From Allohoeflea poritis (GTDB taxonomy: Bacteria; Pseudomonadota; Alphaproteobacteria; Rhizobiales; Rhizobiaceae): a stretch of 64,000 bases of DNA. The stretch is taken from positions 124,001 through 188,000 of the forward strand of contig NZ_JAPJZH010000007.1 in the NCBI RefSeq assembly GCF_027889715.1, in the 5' to 3' direction. The notes under the pieces are model-generated. The model ran no database searches and was not told where the DNA came from. It was given only the letters and a program-made list of their open reading frames with translations. Shown here in pieces: positions 16,956 through 26,679 of the stretch; the stretch's first letter is position 1, and the number at the start of each line of letters is the position of its first letter. Position numbers and translations under genes: made by a program.

Positions 16956-17107
16956 TGCAGTTGCTGTCAAAACACATGCACCCGGACTGGAGCCGGGCAC
17001 GCGCGCCCATGTGGGGAGCGTCAGACATCGTTGCAATGGGGTCGAAGAATACCCGTCTTCACATCCCCGTGACCGTTCTTACGGGCAGAACAGTGGATTC
17101 CCGCCGA

Positions 17108-17512
17108 TCAGCGCCCCTTGACGACCTCGCCGTCTTCCTTGGTAAAGGTACCGATATCGGCATCACCGAGCAGGTCCAGCACCGTCTCCGAGGGGCGGCA
17201 TAGCGCCGTGCCCAGATCGGTCACGACCACCGGACGGTTCATCAGGATCGGGTGTTTGACCATGAAATCGATCAGCTCGTCGTCGGACCACTTCGCGTCG
17301 TCCAGGCCAAGCGCGTCATAGGGCGTGCCCTTGCGGCGCAGCAGGTCGCGCACCGGTATATCCATGGCGGCGATCAGCGCGACCAGCTTCTGCCGGCCCG
17401 GCGGCGTCTGGAGATATTCGATGACTTCGGGCTCGATTCCGGCCTCGCGGATCATCGCCAGCGCGTTGCGCGAGGTGCCGCATTTCGGATTGTGGTAGAT
17501 GGTGACCTGCAT
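17108..17512 (-). CDS. arsC: Glutaredoxin-dependent arsenate reductase
   Basis: ArsC reduces arsenate to arsenite with glutathione and glutaredoxin. The 134-residue thioredoxin-fold protein begins with YHNPKCGTSRNAL, placing the catalytic cysteine at residue 11, followed by the conserved arginines RRKGTPY and the NRPVVVT signature near residue 93 with the substrate-binding arginine in RPS. No arsB/acr3 efflux gene or arsR lies nearby, so it is a solitary ArsC, which in many alphaproteobacteria may be a general reductase (Spx/YffB-like relative) instead of a dedicated resistance gene. Its start is one base past the truA stop, so it is probably the last gene of the def-fmt-truA-arsC series. Confidence 0.9.
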   Translation of the reverse strand: MQVTIYHNPKCGTSRNALAMIREAGIEPEVIEYLQTPPGRQKLVALIAAMDIPVRDLLRRKGTPYDALGLDDAKWSDDELIDFMVKHPILMNRPVVVTDLGTALCRPSETVLDLLGDADIGTFTKEDGEVVKGR

Positions 17513-17513
17513 T

Positions 17514-18269
17514 TCAGCCTTCCTCTTCCTCGTAATCGACCTTCATGAAATAGAGCCCTTCAGGGCCGGCGACCGGGCCGCAGGCGGCGCGGTCCCGCGC
17601 CTCGAGCGCGGCCGTCACATCATCGGCGCTCCAGTCGCCCTCGCCGACGAGGCGCAGCGTGCCGGCAAAGGAACGGATCTGGTTGTGCAGGAAGGATTTC
17701 GCCGTCGCGAATATCTCGACCAGTTCGCCGCTGCGCTGCACATCGAGCCGGTCGAGCGTGCGCACGGGGTTCTTCGCCTGGCAATGGACGGAGCGGAAGG
17801 TGGTGAAATCATGCCGGCCGACAAGACGCTGCGCGGCCGCGTGCATGGCATCGGCGTCGAGCGGCTTTTGAACCCAAAGCGCCCGGTTCTTTTCCAGCGC
17901 CAGCGGAACGCGGCGATTGACGATGCGGTAGCGATAGTGGCGCCGGACTGCCGAAAAGCGTGCATCGAACGCTTCATCCACGGCTTCCGCGCTCAGGATG
18001 ACGACGCGCTCGCCCGCCTGCCCGAGATAGGAATTGATTGCATTGCGCACCGTTTCTGCGGGCCAGTCCCGTTCGAAATCGGCATGGGCCACCTGCCCGA
18101 ACGCATGAACGCCTGCATCGGTGCGCCCGGCGCCGCGTACGCTCAGCTCATGACCGCAGAACTTCTTTCCGGCCGCCTCGATGGCGCCCTGCACGGAGGG
18201 GCCGTTGTTCTGGCGCTGCCAGCCGACATAGGGCGTGCCGTCATATTCGATGGTCAGCTTGTAGCGCAT
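17514..18269 (-). CDS. truA: tRNA pseudouridine(38-40) synthase
   Basis: TruA isomerises uridines 38, 39 and 40 in the anticodon stem-loop of many tRNAs. The 251-residue protein has the catalytic aspartate at residue 51 in [14 protein letters not shown], an N-terminal [12 protein letters not shown] motif, the FTTFRS and [14 protein letters not shown] segments that line the active site, and a C-terminal motif [12 protein letters not shown]. Length and order are normal. It sits two bases after the fmt stop and one base before arsC, in the conserved Rhizobiales order def-fmt-truA. The dimeric protein is cytoplasmic. Confidence 0.96.
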   Translation of the reverse strand: MRYKLTIEYDGTPYVGWQRQNNGPSVQGAIEAAGKKFCGHELSVRGAGRTDAGVHAFGQVAHADFERDWPAETVRNAINSYLGQAGERVVILSAEAVDEAFDARFSAVRRHYRYRIVNRRVPLALEKNRALWVQKPLDADAMHAAAQRLVGRHDFTTFRSVHCQAKNPVRTLDRLDVQRSGELVEIFATAKSFLHNQIRSFAGTLRLVGEGDWSADDVTAALEARDRAACGPVAGPEGLYFMKVDYEEEEG

Positions 18270-18270
18270 G

Positions 18271-19200
18271 TCAGGAAAGCGCCGTTCCGACCGCCAGTGC
18301 GTGGCCGCGCAGGAACTCGTCGGCGTTGAGCGCCTTGCCGCCCGCCTTCTGCAGTCTCAGCAAACGGACCGCACCGCTTCCGCAGGCGACGGTCAGGCCA
18401 TCGTCGAGCAGGGTCCCAGTGGCGCCCTCGCCCGCAGTCAGGGTGGACCGCAGTATCTTCACGCGCTCGGCCCTGCCGCCGAGCGGCATCTCGCACCAGG
18501 CGCCGGGAAAGGGCGACAGGCCGCGGATATGATTGTGGACCGCTGCGGCGTCAGCGGAAAAATCGATACGGGTTTCACCCTTGCTGATCTTGGCCGCATA
18601 GGTGACGCTCTCTTCCGGCTGCGGCGACAGCGTCAGCGAATCGCGTTCCAGCGCCGCCATCGCCCGCTGCATCAGATCGCCGCCGATGATCATCAGCTTG
18701 TCGTGCAGCTCGCCGGCGGTCATGTCCTGTGCGATAGCGACCCGTTCCTCCATGGCGACGGGCCCGGTGTCGAGCCCCTCATCCATCTTCATGACCATGA
18801 CGCCGGTCTCATTGTCGCCGGCCATGATGGCACGCTGGATCGGCGCGGCGCCGCGCCAGCGCGGCAGGAGCGAGGCGTGGCCGTTGTAGCAGCCGAGGCG
18901 CGTGCCCTCCAGGATCGCCGGCGGCAGCAACTGGCCGTAGGCGACGACGACGGCGACATCGGCATCGAGATCGCGGAACTGTTGCTGCTCGCCCTCGTCC
19001 TTCAGGCTCTCGGGCGTATGGACCGGAAAGCCCAGGATTTCCGACTGCTGGTGGACGGGCGATTTGACCACTTCCAGGCCGCGCCGTCCGGCGGGACGCG
19101 GTGGCTGGGTATAGACCGCGGCGATCTCATGGCCGTATCCGGCGAGCGCCGCCAGCGTCGGCACGGCAAATTCCGGCGTTCCCATGAAGATGATGCGCAA
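18271..19200 (-). CDS. fmt: Methionyl-tRNA formyltransferase, TTG start
   Basis: Fmt formylates initiator Met-tRNA using 10-formyltetrahydrofolate. The 309-residue protein shows [11 protein letters not shown] at the N-terminus, the catalytic region [21 protein letters not shown] with the HxSLLPxxRG signature, and the C-terminal tRNA-binding beta-barrel domain from about residue 205. The start is a TTG at 19200: the frame reads [11 protein letters not shown], and a strong GGGAGGA lies six bases upstream. An internal ATG (FMGTP) would remove the first beta strand, so TTG is preferred. def lies 36 bases upstream on the same strand, pairing formylation with deformylation. Confidence 0.95.
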   Translation of the reverse strand: MRIIFMGTPEFAVPTLAALAGYGHEIAAVYTQPPRPAGRRGLEVVKSPVHQQSEILGFPVHTPESLKDEGEQQQFRDLDADVAVVVAYGQLLPPAILEGTRLGCYNGHASLLPRWRGAAPIQRAIMAGDNETGVMVMKMDEGLDTGPVAMEERVAIAQDMTAGELHDKLMIIGGDLMQRAMAALERDSLTLSPQPEESVTYAAKISKGETRIDFSADAAAVHNHIRGLSPFPGAWCEMPLGGRAERVKILRSTLTAGEGATGTLLDDGLTVACGSGAVRLLRLQKAGGKALNADEFLRGHALAVGTALS

Positions 19201-19236
19201 GGCCTTCCTCCCGCGTGTTGTCCCGGAATGCGGCGC

Positions 19237-19761
19237 TCAGAGCCGGGTGCCGCCGCGGCTCTTCGCCAGCTTGGTGAACTTCTTGATCACCATGTCCCGC
19301 TTCAGCTTGGAGATATGGTCGATGAAAAGAACGCCGTTCAGATGGTCGATCTCGTGCTGCAGGCAGGTCGCAAGGAGACCGTCGGCCTCGATCCGCTGCT
19401 TCTTGCCCTCCCGGTCGACATATTCCACGGTCACCTGTGCCGGCCGTTCGACCTCGGCATAGTAGTCGGGGATCGACAGGCAGCCTTCCTCATAGGTCGA
19501 GCGTTCGTCGGAGCTTGCGACGATTTCGGGATTGATCACGACAATCGGGTTCTTCTCCTCGTCCTCCTTGGAACAATCGACCACCAGAAGACGGCGCGGA
19601 ATGCCCACCTGGATGGCCGCCAGCCCGATCCCGGGGGCGTCATACATGGTTTCAAGCATGTCGTCGGCGAGCGTCTGAACGTCTTCGCCGACGTCTTCGA
19701 TCGGCTCGGATTTGGCCCGCAGGACCGGATCGGGAAGAAGGACAAGCGATTTTATGGTCAT
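19237..19761 (-). CDS. def: Peptide deformylase
   Basis: Def removes the formyl group from nascent proteins; Fe(II) is the usual metal. The 174-residue product has the three deformylase motifs in order: GIGLAAIQ (about residue 45), EEGCLSIP (about 92, with the metal-binding cysteine) and QHEIDHLNG (about 135, with HExxH). The sequence is the standard type I length. The chosen start is MTIKSLV at 19761, matching rhizobial orthologues; an ATG three codons upstream (MHAM) is also possible. It is the first gene of the def-fmt-truA-arsC unit and is divergent from rmuC with a 101-base gap that should hold both promoters. Confidence 0.96.
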   Translation of the reverse strand: MTIKSLVLLPDPVLRAKSEPIEDVGEDVQTLADDMLETMYDAPGIGLAAIQVGIPRRLLVVDCSKEDEEKNPIVVINPEIVASSDERSTYEEGCLSIPDYYAEVERPAQVTVEYVDREGKKQRIEADGLLATCLQHEIDHLNGVLFIDHISKLKRDMVIKKFTKLAKSRGGTRL

Positions 19762-19862
19762 GGCATGCATCTACGCATTCGGCGGCGACAGGTCAATTCG
19801 GCACTTTGTCCATGTTCCTGTTTTGATCTGGCATAAATCCGAGAATCAGATAAGCTTGGCGC

Positions 19863-21113
19863 ATGGATGCGGTTCAACTTTCCTTTGACACGCCGGTCGT
19901 GCAGATCGGCGGCACGGTGATTAGCCTGGGCGGCGTCGCGATCGGCCTTGTCGTGCTGCTGGGCCTTGTCGTCATCGCCGTCGTGCTTGGCCTGCGCCGT
20001 TCCGCGGGGCTGCGCGAAGAAGCGCGGATCGCGGCGGAAGCGGCGGCCGGCGAGCGTGCACGGGAGATGGAATCCCGTTTCGCCGAGATCATGGGCGCGC
20101 AGGCCGAGATGCAGGGCCGCATGGCGACGATCGCCGAGGTCTTCGGATCGCGCCAGAGCGAGATCAACAAATCGATCAATGAGCGGCTGGACGGCATGAG
20201 CCAGCGGCTCGGCAACACGATCAGCGAGCAGACCAAGGCGACGCACGAGAATCTGAGCCGCCTTCAGGAGCGGCTCGCGGTGATCGACACGGCGCAGAAC
20301 AATATCCAGGCGCTCGCCAAGGACGTCGTCGGCCTGCAGGCGATCCTGTCGGACAAGCAGACGCGCGGCGCCTTCGGGCAGGCGCGCATGGAGACGATCA
20401 TTGCCGATGCGCTGCCCTCGAACGGCTATGCCTTCCAGCCGACGCTCTCCAACGGCGTGCGGCCCGACTGTATCGTCCACATGCCGAACGACGCGCCGGG
20501 TCTGGTGATCGACGCCAAGTTTCCGCTGGAAGCGTGGAACGCCATCCGCGAGGCGGGCGAACCCGAGGCGCAGAAACAGGCGACGCAGCGTTTCCGCCGC
20601 GATGTCGAGGTCCATATCCGCGATATCGCCGACAAATATCTGCTGAAGGGCGAAACGCAGGACACGGCCTTCATGTTCGTACCGTCGGAATCGATCTTCG
20701 CCGAGATCCACGAGAATTTCGAGGCGCTGGTGCAAAAGGCGCACCGGGCGCGCGTCGTCATCGTTTCGCCGTCGCTGCTGATGCTGTCGCTGCAGGTCGT
20801 CCAGGCGGTGCTGAAGGATGCGAGGATGCGCGAACAGGCGCATCTGATCCAGGGCGAGGTGGTGCGGCTGATGGACGATGTGGTGCGGCTTGATGAGCGG
20901 GTGCGCAAGCTGCAGACCCATTTCGGCCAGGCGCAGCGCGACATCGACCAGATCCTGACCTCGGCCGACAAGGTCACCAAGCGCGGCGCCAAGATCGAGG
21001 CGCTGGAGATCGAGGCGGAGGGCAGTGAGCCGCCGGCAGCAAATGCCGGAACGGAGAATGTCGCGCCCATGCCGGAGCGCGCGGGACGCCTGAAGCTCCA
21101 TGTCAACGACTAG
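19863..21113 (+). CDS. rmuC: DNA recombination protein RmuC
   Basis: RmuC limits inversions and rearrangements between short inverted repeats; it has a nuclease-like fold. The 416-residue product begins with a membrane anchor (about residues 20-42), then a long coiled coil rich in Glu, Arg and Ala (about 45-150), then the conserved RmuC domain with FGQARMETII, VIDAKFPLEAW, VHIRDIADKYL, TAFMFVPSESIFAEIHENF and VVIVSPSLLMLSLQVVQ. The C-terminal 45 residues are low-complexity and acidic. It is a single gene divergent from def and convergent with the MFS gene after 11 bases. Confidence 0.95.
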   Translation: MDAVQLSFDTPVVQIGGTVISLGGVAIGLVVLLGLVVIAVVLGLRRSAGLREEARIAAEAAAGERAREMESRFAEIMGAQAEMQGRMATIAEVFGSRQSEINKSINERLDGMSQRLGNTISEQTKATHENLSRLQERLAVIDTAQNNIQALAKDVVGLQAILSDKQTRGAFGQARMETIIADALPSNGYAFQPTLSNGVRPDCIVHMPNDAPGLVIDAKFPLEAWNAIREAGEPEAQKQATQRFRRDVEVHIRDIADKYLLKGETQDTAFMFVPSESIFAEIHENFEALVQKAHRARVVIVSPSLLMLSLQVVQAVLKDARMREQAHLIQGEVVRLMDDVVRLDERVRKLQTHFGQAQRDIDQILTSADKVTKRGAKIEALEIEAEGSEPPAANAGTENVAPMPERAGRLKLHVND

Positions 21114-21124
21114 AATGCCGTGAG

Positions 21125-22339
21125 CTAGGATCCGCGCTCACGGTTCCAGGCGCGCAGGCGCACGACCAACGGCACGATAGCCACGACCAGCAAGGCGGCG
21201 ACAAGGAACGGCGCGCCGGGAAAATAGATCCACTCGCCGCTGACAAATTGCTCAAAAACGCCGGTCAGGGCGAGCGGCGCGACAACCGCCGCGATGGATG
21301 ACAGCGAGGCGATCACGCCCTGAACCAGGCCCTGCTGATCCTCGCCCACCCGGTTTGCGGCAAAGGCCGTCATCAGCGGCGGCGCCATGTCCGACAGCGC
21401 CGAGATCGGCAGGAAGACGATCACCGCCCAAACAGCGCCGGCAAAACCGAACCCCACCATGCCGATGACACCGGCCACGATTGCAATCAGCAGGGTGCGG
21501 TAGTCGCCCAGCCGTTTGCTGAGCCGGGGCAATATGCCGGCCTGGACACCGGCGATCGCAAGGCCGTAAGCCGACAAGGTCAGCCCGATCGTGAATCCGT
21601 CCCAGCCGAAAACTTCGCGGCCCCAAAAGGCCCAGAGCGTCGGATAGACCATGTTGGCAAATTCAAACACGAAGATACAGATAAGCGGGATTGCGAGGCC
21701 CGGCACCACAAACGCCCGCATGATGGTGCCAAAAGGATTGAGATCCCGTTTGCCGAAGGCGCGGCGGTTTTCCGGTTTGAGCGATTCCGGCAGGACAAGG
21801 AGGCCGAACGCCACGTTGAGAGCCGACAGCGCTGCTGCAAGCCAGAAGGGTGCCGTGATGTGCCAGTCCGAGGCGAGACCGCCAATGGCAGGCCCCAGAA
21901 CAAAGCCGATGCCGAACGCGGCGCCGACCATGCCGAAGGCGGCGCCGCGCTCCTCCGGCCTGGCGATGTCGGCGATATAGGCGGTCGCCGTGATGTATGT
22001 GGCCCCGGCCATGCCCGCGAGAACACGGCCGACAAGCAGGACCCAGTAGGTTTCGGCCATCGCCATGATCACATAGTCGATTGTCAGCATGGCCAGCGCG
22101 CAGATGAGGACCGGCCTTCGGCCATAGGCATCCGAAAGACTGCCGACGATCGGACCGAACAGAAACATGGCGGCCGCATAGGACGACATCATGATCCCGC
22201 CCCAGAACGCCCCCTCGGCCGTACTGCCTGCGCCGACGCGGTCCATCAGGTCCGGCATGATCGGGAACACGATCCCGACGCCGATGGCGTCGATCATCAA
22301 TGTGGCCAGAATGAAGAAGAAGGGACCGGTAAGTTTCAT
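21125..22339 (-). CDS. MFS transporter of the TetA-like multidrug/tetracycline efflux type
   Basis: The 404-residue protein has 12 predicted helices. The first starts FFFILATLMIDAIGVGIVFPIMPDLM, very like class B/C TetA proteins, and the cytoplasmic loop 2-3 carries MFS motif A as GSLSDAYGRRPVL. Motif C-like GFVLGPAIGG occurs in helix 5, which is typical of antiporters. Drug/proton efflux is likely but tetracycline specificity is not shown, and no TetR regulator lies alongside. Start: MKLTGPF at 22339 gives the standard N-terminus; the frame extends upstream by 43 unconserved residues. It is divergent from the SDR gene (about 167 bases). Confidence 0.9.
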   Translation of the reverse strand: MKLTGPFFFILATLMIDAIGVGIVFPIMPDLMDRVGAGSTAEGAFWGGIMMSSYAAAMFLFGPIVGSLSDAYGRRPVLICALAMLTIDYVIMAMAETYWVLLVGRVLAGMAGATYITATAYIADIARPEERGAAFGMVGAAFGIGFVLGPAIGGLASDWHITAPFWLAAALSALNVAFGLLVLPESLKPENRRAFGKRDLNPFGTIMRAFVVPGLAIPLICIFVFEFANMVYPTLWAFWGREVFGWDGFTIGLTLSAYGLAIAGVQAGILPRLSKRLGDYRTLLIAIVAGVIGMVGFGFAGAVWAVIVFLPISALSDMAPPLMTAFAANRVGEDQQGLVQGVIASLSSIAAVVAPLALTGVFEQFVSGEWIYFPGAPFLVAALLVVAIVPLVVRLRAWNRERGS

Positions 22340-22506
22340 GCCGCCACAAGAAACGGAAATCCAACAACGGACAAGTGGCATGTTCATCTTTCTTTCGAAA
22401 GCATTGCCGGGCGTCGCAAACCACATTAGAAGGCGCTCAAAAGATGGCTTCCAAGCCCGCCACCACAAAGTCCGCCCTCACTTCGTTTTTAAAGCCGAGG
22501 ATACTC

Positions 22507-23259
22507 ATGCCCGACTTCGCCATCTATCCGAGCCTGAAAGGCAAAACCGTCATCATCTCGGGCGGCGCACAGGGGATCGGCGCGGAAATCGTCAAGGCTT
22601 TTGCGCAGCAAGGCGCATGTGTCGGTTTTCTCGATCTCGATGAAGCCGTCAGCGCGGCATTGGCCGGCACGATTGATGATGTCGCCCATGAAATCTGCGA
22701 TCTTCGCGACATCGCCGCGATGCAGGCCGCGCTTGCGAAACTGACGGACCGTCTCGGCCCCGCGCATGTGCTTGTCAACAATGCCGCGCGCGACGACCGT
22801 CACGACTGGAAGGATGTCACGCCGGAATACTGGGACGACCGCCAGAACACCAATCTGCGGCACATGTTTTTCGCCATCCAGGCCATTGCGCCGGGCATGA
22901 TCGAAAACGGCGGCGGGTCGATCATCAATATGGGTTCAAATTCCTGGTGGGAGGCTGGCGGCGGCTTCCCGGCCTACACGACGGCCAAGGCCGCCGTCCA
23001 CGGCCTGACCCGTACCATGGCCCGCGACCTCGGCGACCATCGCATCCGGGTCAACACGGTCGTGCCCGGCTGGGTCATGACCGAGCGCCAGAAGGCGCTT
23101 TGGGTCACGCCGGAAGCCATTGAGGCGCATCGCGCGCGGCAATGCCTGCCGGACCTGATCGACCCGGTCTATGTCGCACGCATGGTCGTCTTCCTTGGCT
23201 CAGACGACGCGGCGATGTGTACAGCGAACAATTATATGGTGGAGGCCGGCTCGATCTGA
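22507..23259 (+). CDS. Short-chain dehydrogenase/reductase
   Basis: The 250-residue classical SDR has the cofactor motif IISGGAQGIGAE (TGxxxGxG type, about residues 14-25), an acidic residue at the end of the second strand (DLDE) that favours NAD(H) over NADP(H), NNAA (about 88), the catalytic serine in NMGSNSWW, and YxxxK as YTTAK. GSNSWWEAGGGFPAY is an unusual stretch between Ser and Tyr. Close relatives act on sugars or sugar acids (for example galactose or arabinose dehydrogenases); the substrate here is unknown. Start: the ATG at 22507 has GAGGA six bases upstream and gives a normal N-terminus; an in-frame ATG at 22444 has weaker support. It converges on irr after 14 bases. Confidence 0.87.
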   Translation: MPDFAIYPSLKGKTVIISGGAQGIGAEIVKAFAQQGACVGFLDLDEAVSAALAGTIDDVAHEICDLRDIAAMQAALAKLTDRLGPAHVLVNNAARDDRHDWKDVTPEYWDDRQNTNLRHMFFAIQAIAPGMIENGGGSIINMGSNSWWEAGGGFPAYTTAKAAVHGLTRTMARDLGDHRIRVNTVVPGWVMTERQKALWVTPEAIEAHRARQCLPDLIDPVYVARMVVFLGSDDAAMCTANNYMVEAGSI

Positions 23260-23273
23260 CGCGGCCGGTCCGG

Positions 23274-23711
23274 TCAGGCCGTTTTGCGGCGCAGGCGCAC
23301 GACCACGTCGATATGGGCGATTTCCATGCCTTCCGGCACCTCGGGCAAGCCGTCAATCGAGATTGAACCTGTGGGAATATCCATCACCTCGTTTTCACCC
23401 TCGATAAAGTAGTGCTGGTGATCGGAGGTGTTGGTGTCGAAATAGGTTTTCGATGATTCCACCGCCAGTACGCGCAGCATGCCGGCGTCGGTGAACTGAT
23501 GCAGCGTGTTGTAGACCGTCGCCAGCGAAACGGGAACGCCGGCGCCGACGGCTTCCTCATGCAGCTCCTCGGCCGTCAGATGGCGGTCGCCCTTGGCGAA
23601 CAGAAGCCCGGCAAGCGCAATCCTCTGGCGCGTCGGACGAAGACCGACTGACCGGAGGCGATCACCGGCCATGCGTGTGGGACAAGATGTGTGTTCCTGA
23701 TTGCTGTGCAT
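23274..23711 (-). CDS. irr: Iron response regulator Irr (Fur family)
   Basis: Irr is the rhizobial Fur-family regulator that senses iron through haem: it represses haem synthesis and iron-using genes when iron is low and is degraded or inactivated on haem binding. The 145-residue protein has the Irr hallmark GLRPTRQRIALAGLLFAKGDRHLTAEELHEEA, the recognition helix VSLATVYNTLHQFTDAG, and HxH as DHQHYF near residue 95, the second haem site. A Cys-Pro at residues 10-11 may be a haem regulatory motif, provided the first ATG (23711) is used. It is divergent from fabA over 263 bases, the common rhizobial arrangement. Confidence 0.93.
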   Translation of the reverse strand: MHSNQEHTSCPTRMAGDRLRSVGLRPTRQRIALAGLLFAKGDRHLTAEELHEEAVGAGVPVSLATVYNTLHQFTDAGMLRVLAVESSKTYFDTNTSDHQHYFIEGENEVMDIPTGSISIDGLPEVPEGMEIAHIDVVVRLRRKTA

Positions 23712-23974
23712 CGCTCTATCTTGACTGGAACCCGCTTATAGGCAATTGGACGTTATATAACTTTAGACGGGGCATCTTTCAATAGTGGAGTTTGACTGTC
23801 CAATTTTGCGATTTGCGCTTTGCGGCGCGATCGGAAAAGGGCGCGATTGCGGTTGCAAGTCGGGGCCGATCCCCATAATTGAATTGCGATGCTTTTCGCC
23901 AGCAAACAAGCTGTGTTAGGGTCACGGGGCATTGGCGTCCGGGGGCGTCTGGTATTCGGGAGTATGGAATCTAC

Positions 23975-24484
23975 ATGAACGATCGGCCGTCAAGCTTCAG
24001 CTATGATGACATTCTGACCTGCGCGCACGGCGCCATGTTCGGGCCCGGCAATGCGCAGCTCCCGCTGCCGCCCATGCTGATGTTCCACCGGATCACGGAG
24101 ATCTCGGAGACCGGCGGGGAATACGGCAAGGGATATATGCGCGCCGAGTTCGACGTGACGCCCGATCTGTGGTTCTTTGCCTGTCATTTCGAGGGCGATC
24201 CGGTGATGCCGGGTTGCCTCGGGCTGGACGCGCTGTGGCAGATGACCGGTTTTTACCTCGGCTGGCTGGGCGAACCCGGCAAGGGCCGCGCAATATCCGT
24301 CGGCGAAGTCAAGCTGACCGGGATGGTGACACCAGAGACCAAGCTCGTGGAGTTCGGCGTGGATTTCAAGCGCGTCATGCGCGGCCGGCTGGTGCTCGGC
24401 ATCGGCGACGGCTGGGCCAAGGCGGACGGTGAGCCGTCCTACAAGGCGACCGACCTTCGGGTGGGGCTGTTTCAGGAAAAATAG
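23975..24484 (+). CDS. fabA: 3-hydroxydecanoyl-ACP dehydratase/isomerase
   Basis: FabA dehydrates 3-hydroxydecanoyl-ACP and isomerises trans-2 to cis-3-decenoyl-ACP, the branch point for unsaturated fatty acids. The 169-residue hot-dog-fold protein carries the catalytic pair His71 and Asp85 in [21 protein letters not shown], matching His70/Asp84 of the E. coli enzyme, and ends with the typical [12 protein letters not shown]. The ATG at 23975 is the conserved start; upstream in-frame sequence is unconserved. fabB follows after 75 bases and fabI after that. With FabB it makes cis-vaccenate precursors under aerobic or anaerobic conditions. Confidence 0.97.
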   Translation: MNDRPSSFSYDDILTCAHGAMFGPGNAQLPLPPMLMFHRITEISETGGEYGKGYMRAEFDVTPDLWFFACHFEGDPVMPGCLGLDALWQMTGFYLGWLGEPGKGRAISVGEVKLTGMVTPETKLVEFGVDFKRVMRGRLVLGIGDGWAKADGEPSYKATDLRVGLFQEK

Positions 24485-24559
24485 CATAGCATCCGACGCA
24501 TTCGGCGCCCTGCCGCCGCACCTGTCTCAAAACCGCAGTTTCTGTGGAAAGGAAACCGT

Positions 24560-25783
24560 ATGAAACGTGTTGTAGTCACCGGGTTGGGGATCGTGTCCTC
24601 CATCGGCAACAACGCGCAGGAAGTCACCGATTCCCTACGCGAGGCCAGGTCCGGCATCACATTCTCCGAGGATTTCGCAGAACACGGCTTTCGCTGCCAG
24701 GTCTGGGGGGCGCCGACGCTCGATCCGACCGATCTGGTCGACCGGCGCGCCATGCGCTTCCTGAGCAAGGGCGGCGCCTGGAACCACGTGGCCATGCAGC
24801 AGGCGATCGCCGATTCGGGTCTTGAGGAAAGCGACATTTCGAATGAGCGCACCGGCATCGTCATGGGTTCGGGCGGCCCGTCCACCCGCACCATCGTCGA
24901 TGCGGCGGACACCACCCGCGAACGCGGCAGTCCGAAACGCATCGGACCGTTCGCGGTGCCGAAAGCGATGTCGTCAACGGCATCGGCGACACTTGCCACC
25001 TGGTTCAAGATCCACGGCATCAACTACTCGATCTCGTCGGCCTGCTCAACATCCGCCCACTGCATCGGCAACGCCTATGAGCTGATCCAGATGGGCAAGC
25101 AGTCGATCGTCTTCGCCGGCGGCCACGAAGACCTCGATTGGACCATGTCGAACCTGTTCGACGCGATGGGTGCCATGTCCTCCAAATACAATGACAACGG
25201 ACCCGATACGGCCTCGCGTGCCTATGACGCGGACCGGGACGGTTTCGTGATCGCCGGCGGCGCCGGTGTCCTGGTGCTTGAGGAACTCGAACACGCCAAG
25301 GCCAGGGGCGCCAGGATCTACGGCGAAATCATCGGTTACGGCGCGACATCGGACGGTTACGACATGGTGCAGCCATCCGGCGAGGGCGCCATCCGCTGCA
25401 TGAAGCTGGCGCTTTCGACGATCGACGGCAGCGTCGACTATATCAACACGCATGGCACGTCGACACCGATCGGCGACAGCCGCGAGATCGGCGCCATCCG
25501 GGAAGTGTTCGGCGACAATATTCCGCATATCGCCTCGACGAAATCGCTGACCGGACACTCGCTCGGCGCCACGGGCGTTCAGGAATCGATCTATTCGCTC
25601 CTGATGATGAAGGAGGGCTTCATCGGCGAGAGCGCGCATATCCACACACTCGATCCGGAGTTCGAGGGCGTGCCGATCGTTCGCGAGCGGATCGACAATG
25701 CGAAAATCGATACGGTCCTGTCCAATTCCTTCGGGTTTGGCGGGACCAACGCAACACTGATATTCAGGCGCCACGAGGGGTAG
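24560..25783 (+). CDS. fabB: Beta-ketoacyl-ACP synthase I
   Basis: FabB elongates acyl-ACPs with malonyl-ACP and is needed to extend the cis-3-decenoyl-ACP made by FabA. The 407-residue thiolase-fold protein begins [18 protein letters not shown] and has the active-site cysteine in [12 protein letters not shown] (about residue 163), the two catalytic histidines in [11 protein letters not shown] (about 298) and [11 protein letters not shown] (about 333), and the C-terminal [14 protein letters not shown]. An AAGGA lies six bases before the ATG. It sits between fabA and fabI in one probable operon. Confidence 0.97.
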   Translation: MKRVVVTGLGIVSSIGNNAQEVTDSLREARSGITFSEDFAEHGFRCQVWGAPTLDPTDLVDRRAMRFLSKGGAWNHVAMQQAIADSGLEESDISNERTGIVMGSGGPSTRTIVDAADTTRERGSPKRIGPFAVPKAMSSTASATLATWFKIHGINYSISSACSTSAHCIGNAYELIQMGKQSIVFAGGHEDLDWTMSNLFDAMGAMSSKYNDNGPDTASRAYDADRDGFVIAGGAGVLVLEELEHAKARGARIYGEIIGYGATSDGYDMVQPSGEGAIRCMKLALSTIDGSVDYINTHGTSTPIGDSREIGAIREVFGDNIPHIASTKSLTGHSLGATGVQESIYSLLMMKEGFIGESAHIHTLDPEFEGVPIVRERIDNAKIDTVLSNSFGFGGTNATLIFRRHEG

Positions 25784-25792
25784 GTTGTACAG

Positions 25793-26605
<813 letters not shown>

Positions 26606-26627
26606 CCGTCGCAGAAGCCTGAAAACA

Positions 26628-26661
26628 AAAAAACCCGCCGCGTCGCCGCAGCGGGTTTTTT
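26628..26661. terminator. Bidirectional rho-independent terminator between fabI and pnp
   Basis: An A-rich run and ACCCGC pair with GCGGGT and a T run: stem AAAAAACCCGC with GCGGGTTTTTT around a 12-base loop. Both strands have the stem followed by T residues, so it can end fabI transcripts (plus) and pnp transcripts (minus). Confidence 0.88.
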
Positions 26662-26679
26662 CATGTCTGTATCCGAGGA

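Noticed and set aside
16956-17107. Possible tRNA or Mn-sensing yybP-ykoY riboswitch upstream of terC
   Set aside because: No acceptor stem, T-loop or anticodon arm could be folded, and the conserved yybP-ykoY loops were not matched; only a 5-bp hairpin is clear. An Infernal search would decide.
22935-22955. T-loop-like sequence GGTTCAAATTCC
   Set aside because: It lies in the conserved coding sequence of the SDR (NMGSNSWW) with no surrounding cloverleaf.
23752-23761. GTTATATAAC palindrome as an Irr (ICE) box
   Set aside because: It is a perfect 10-bp palindrome but does not match the known ICE consensus (TTTAGAA-type halves); probably part of a promoter -10 region.
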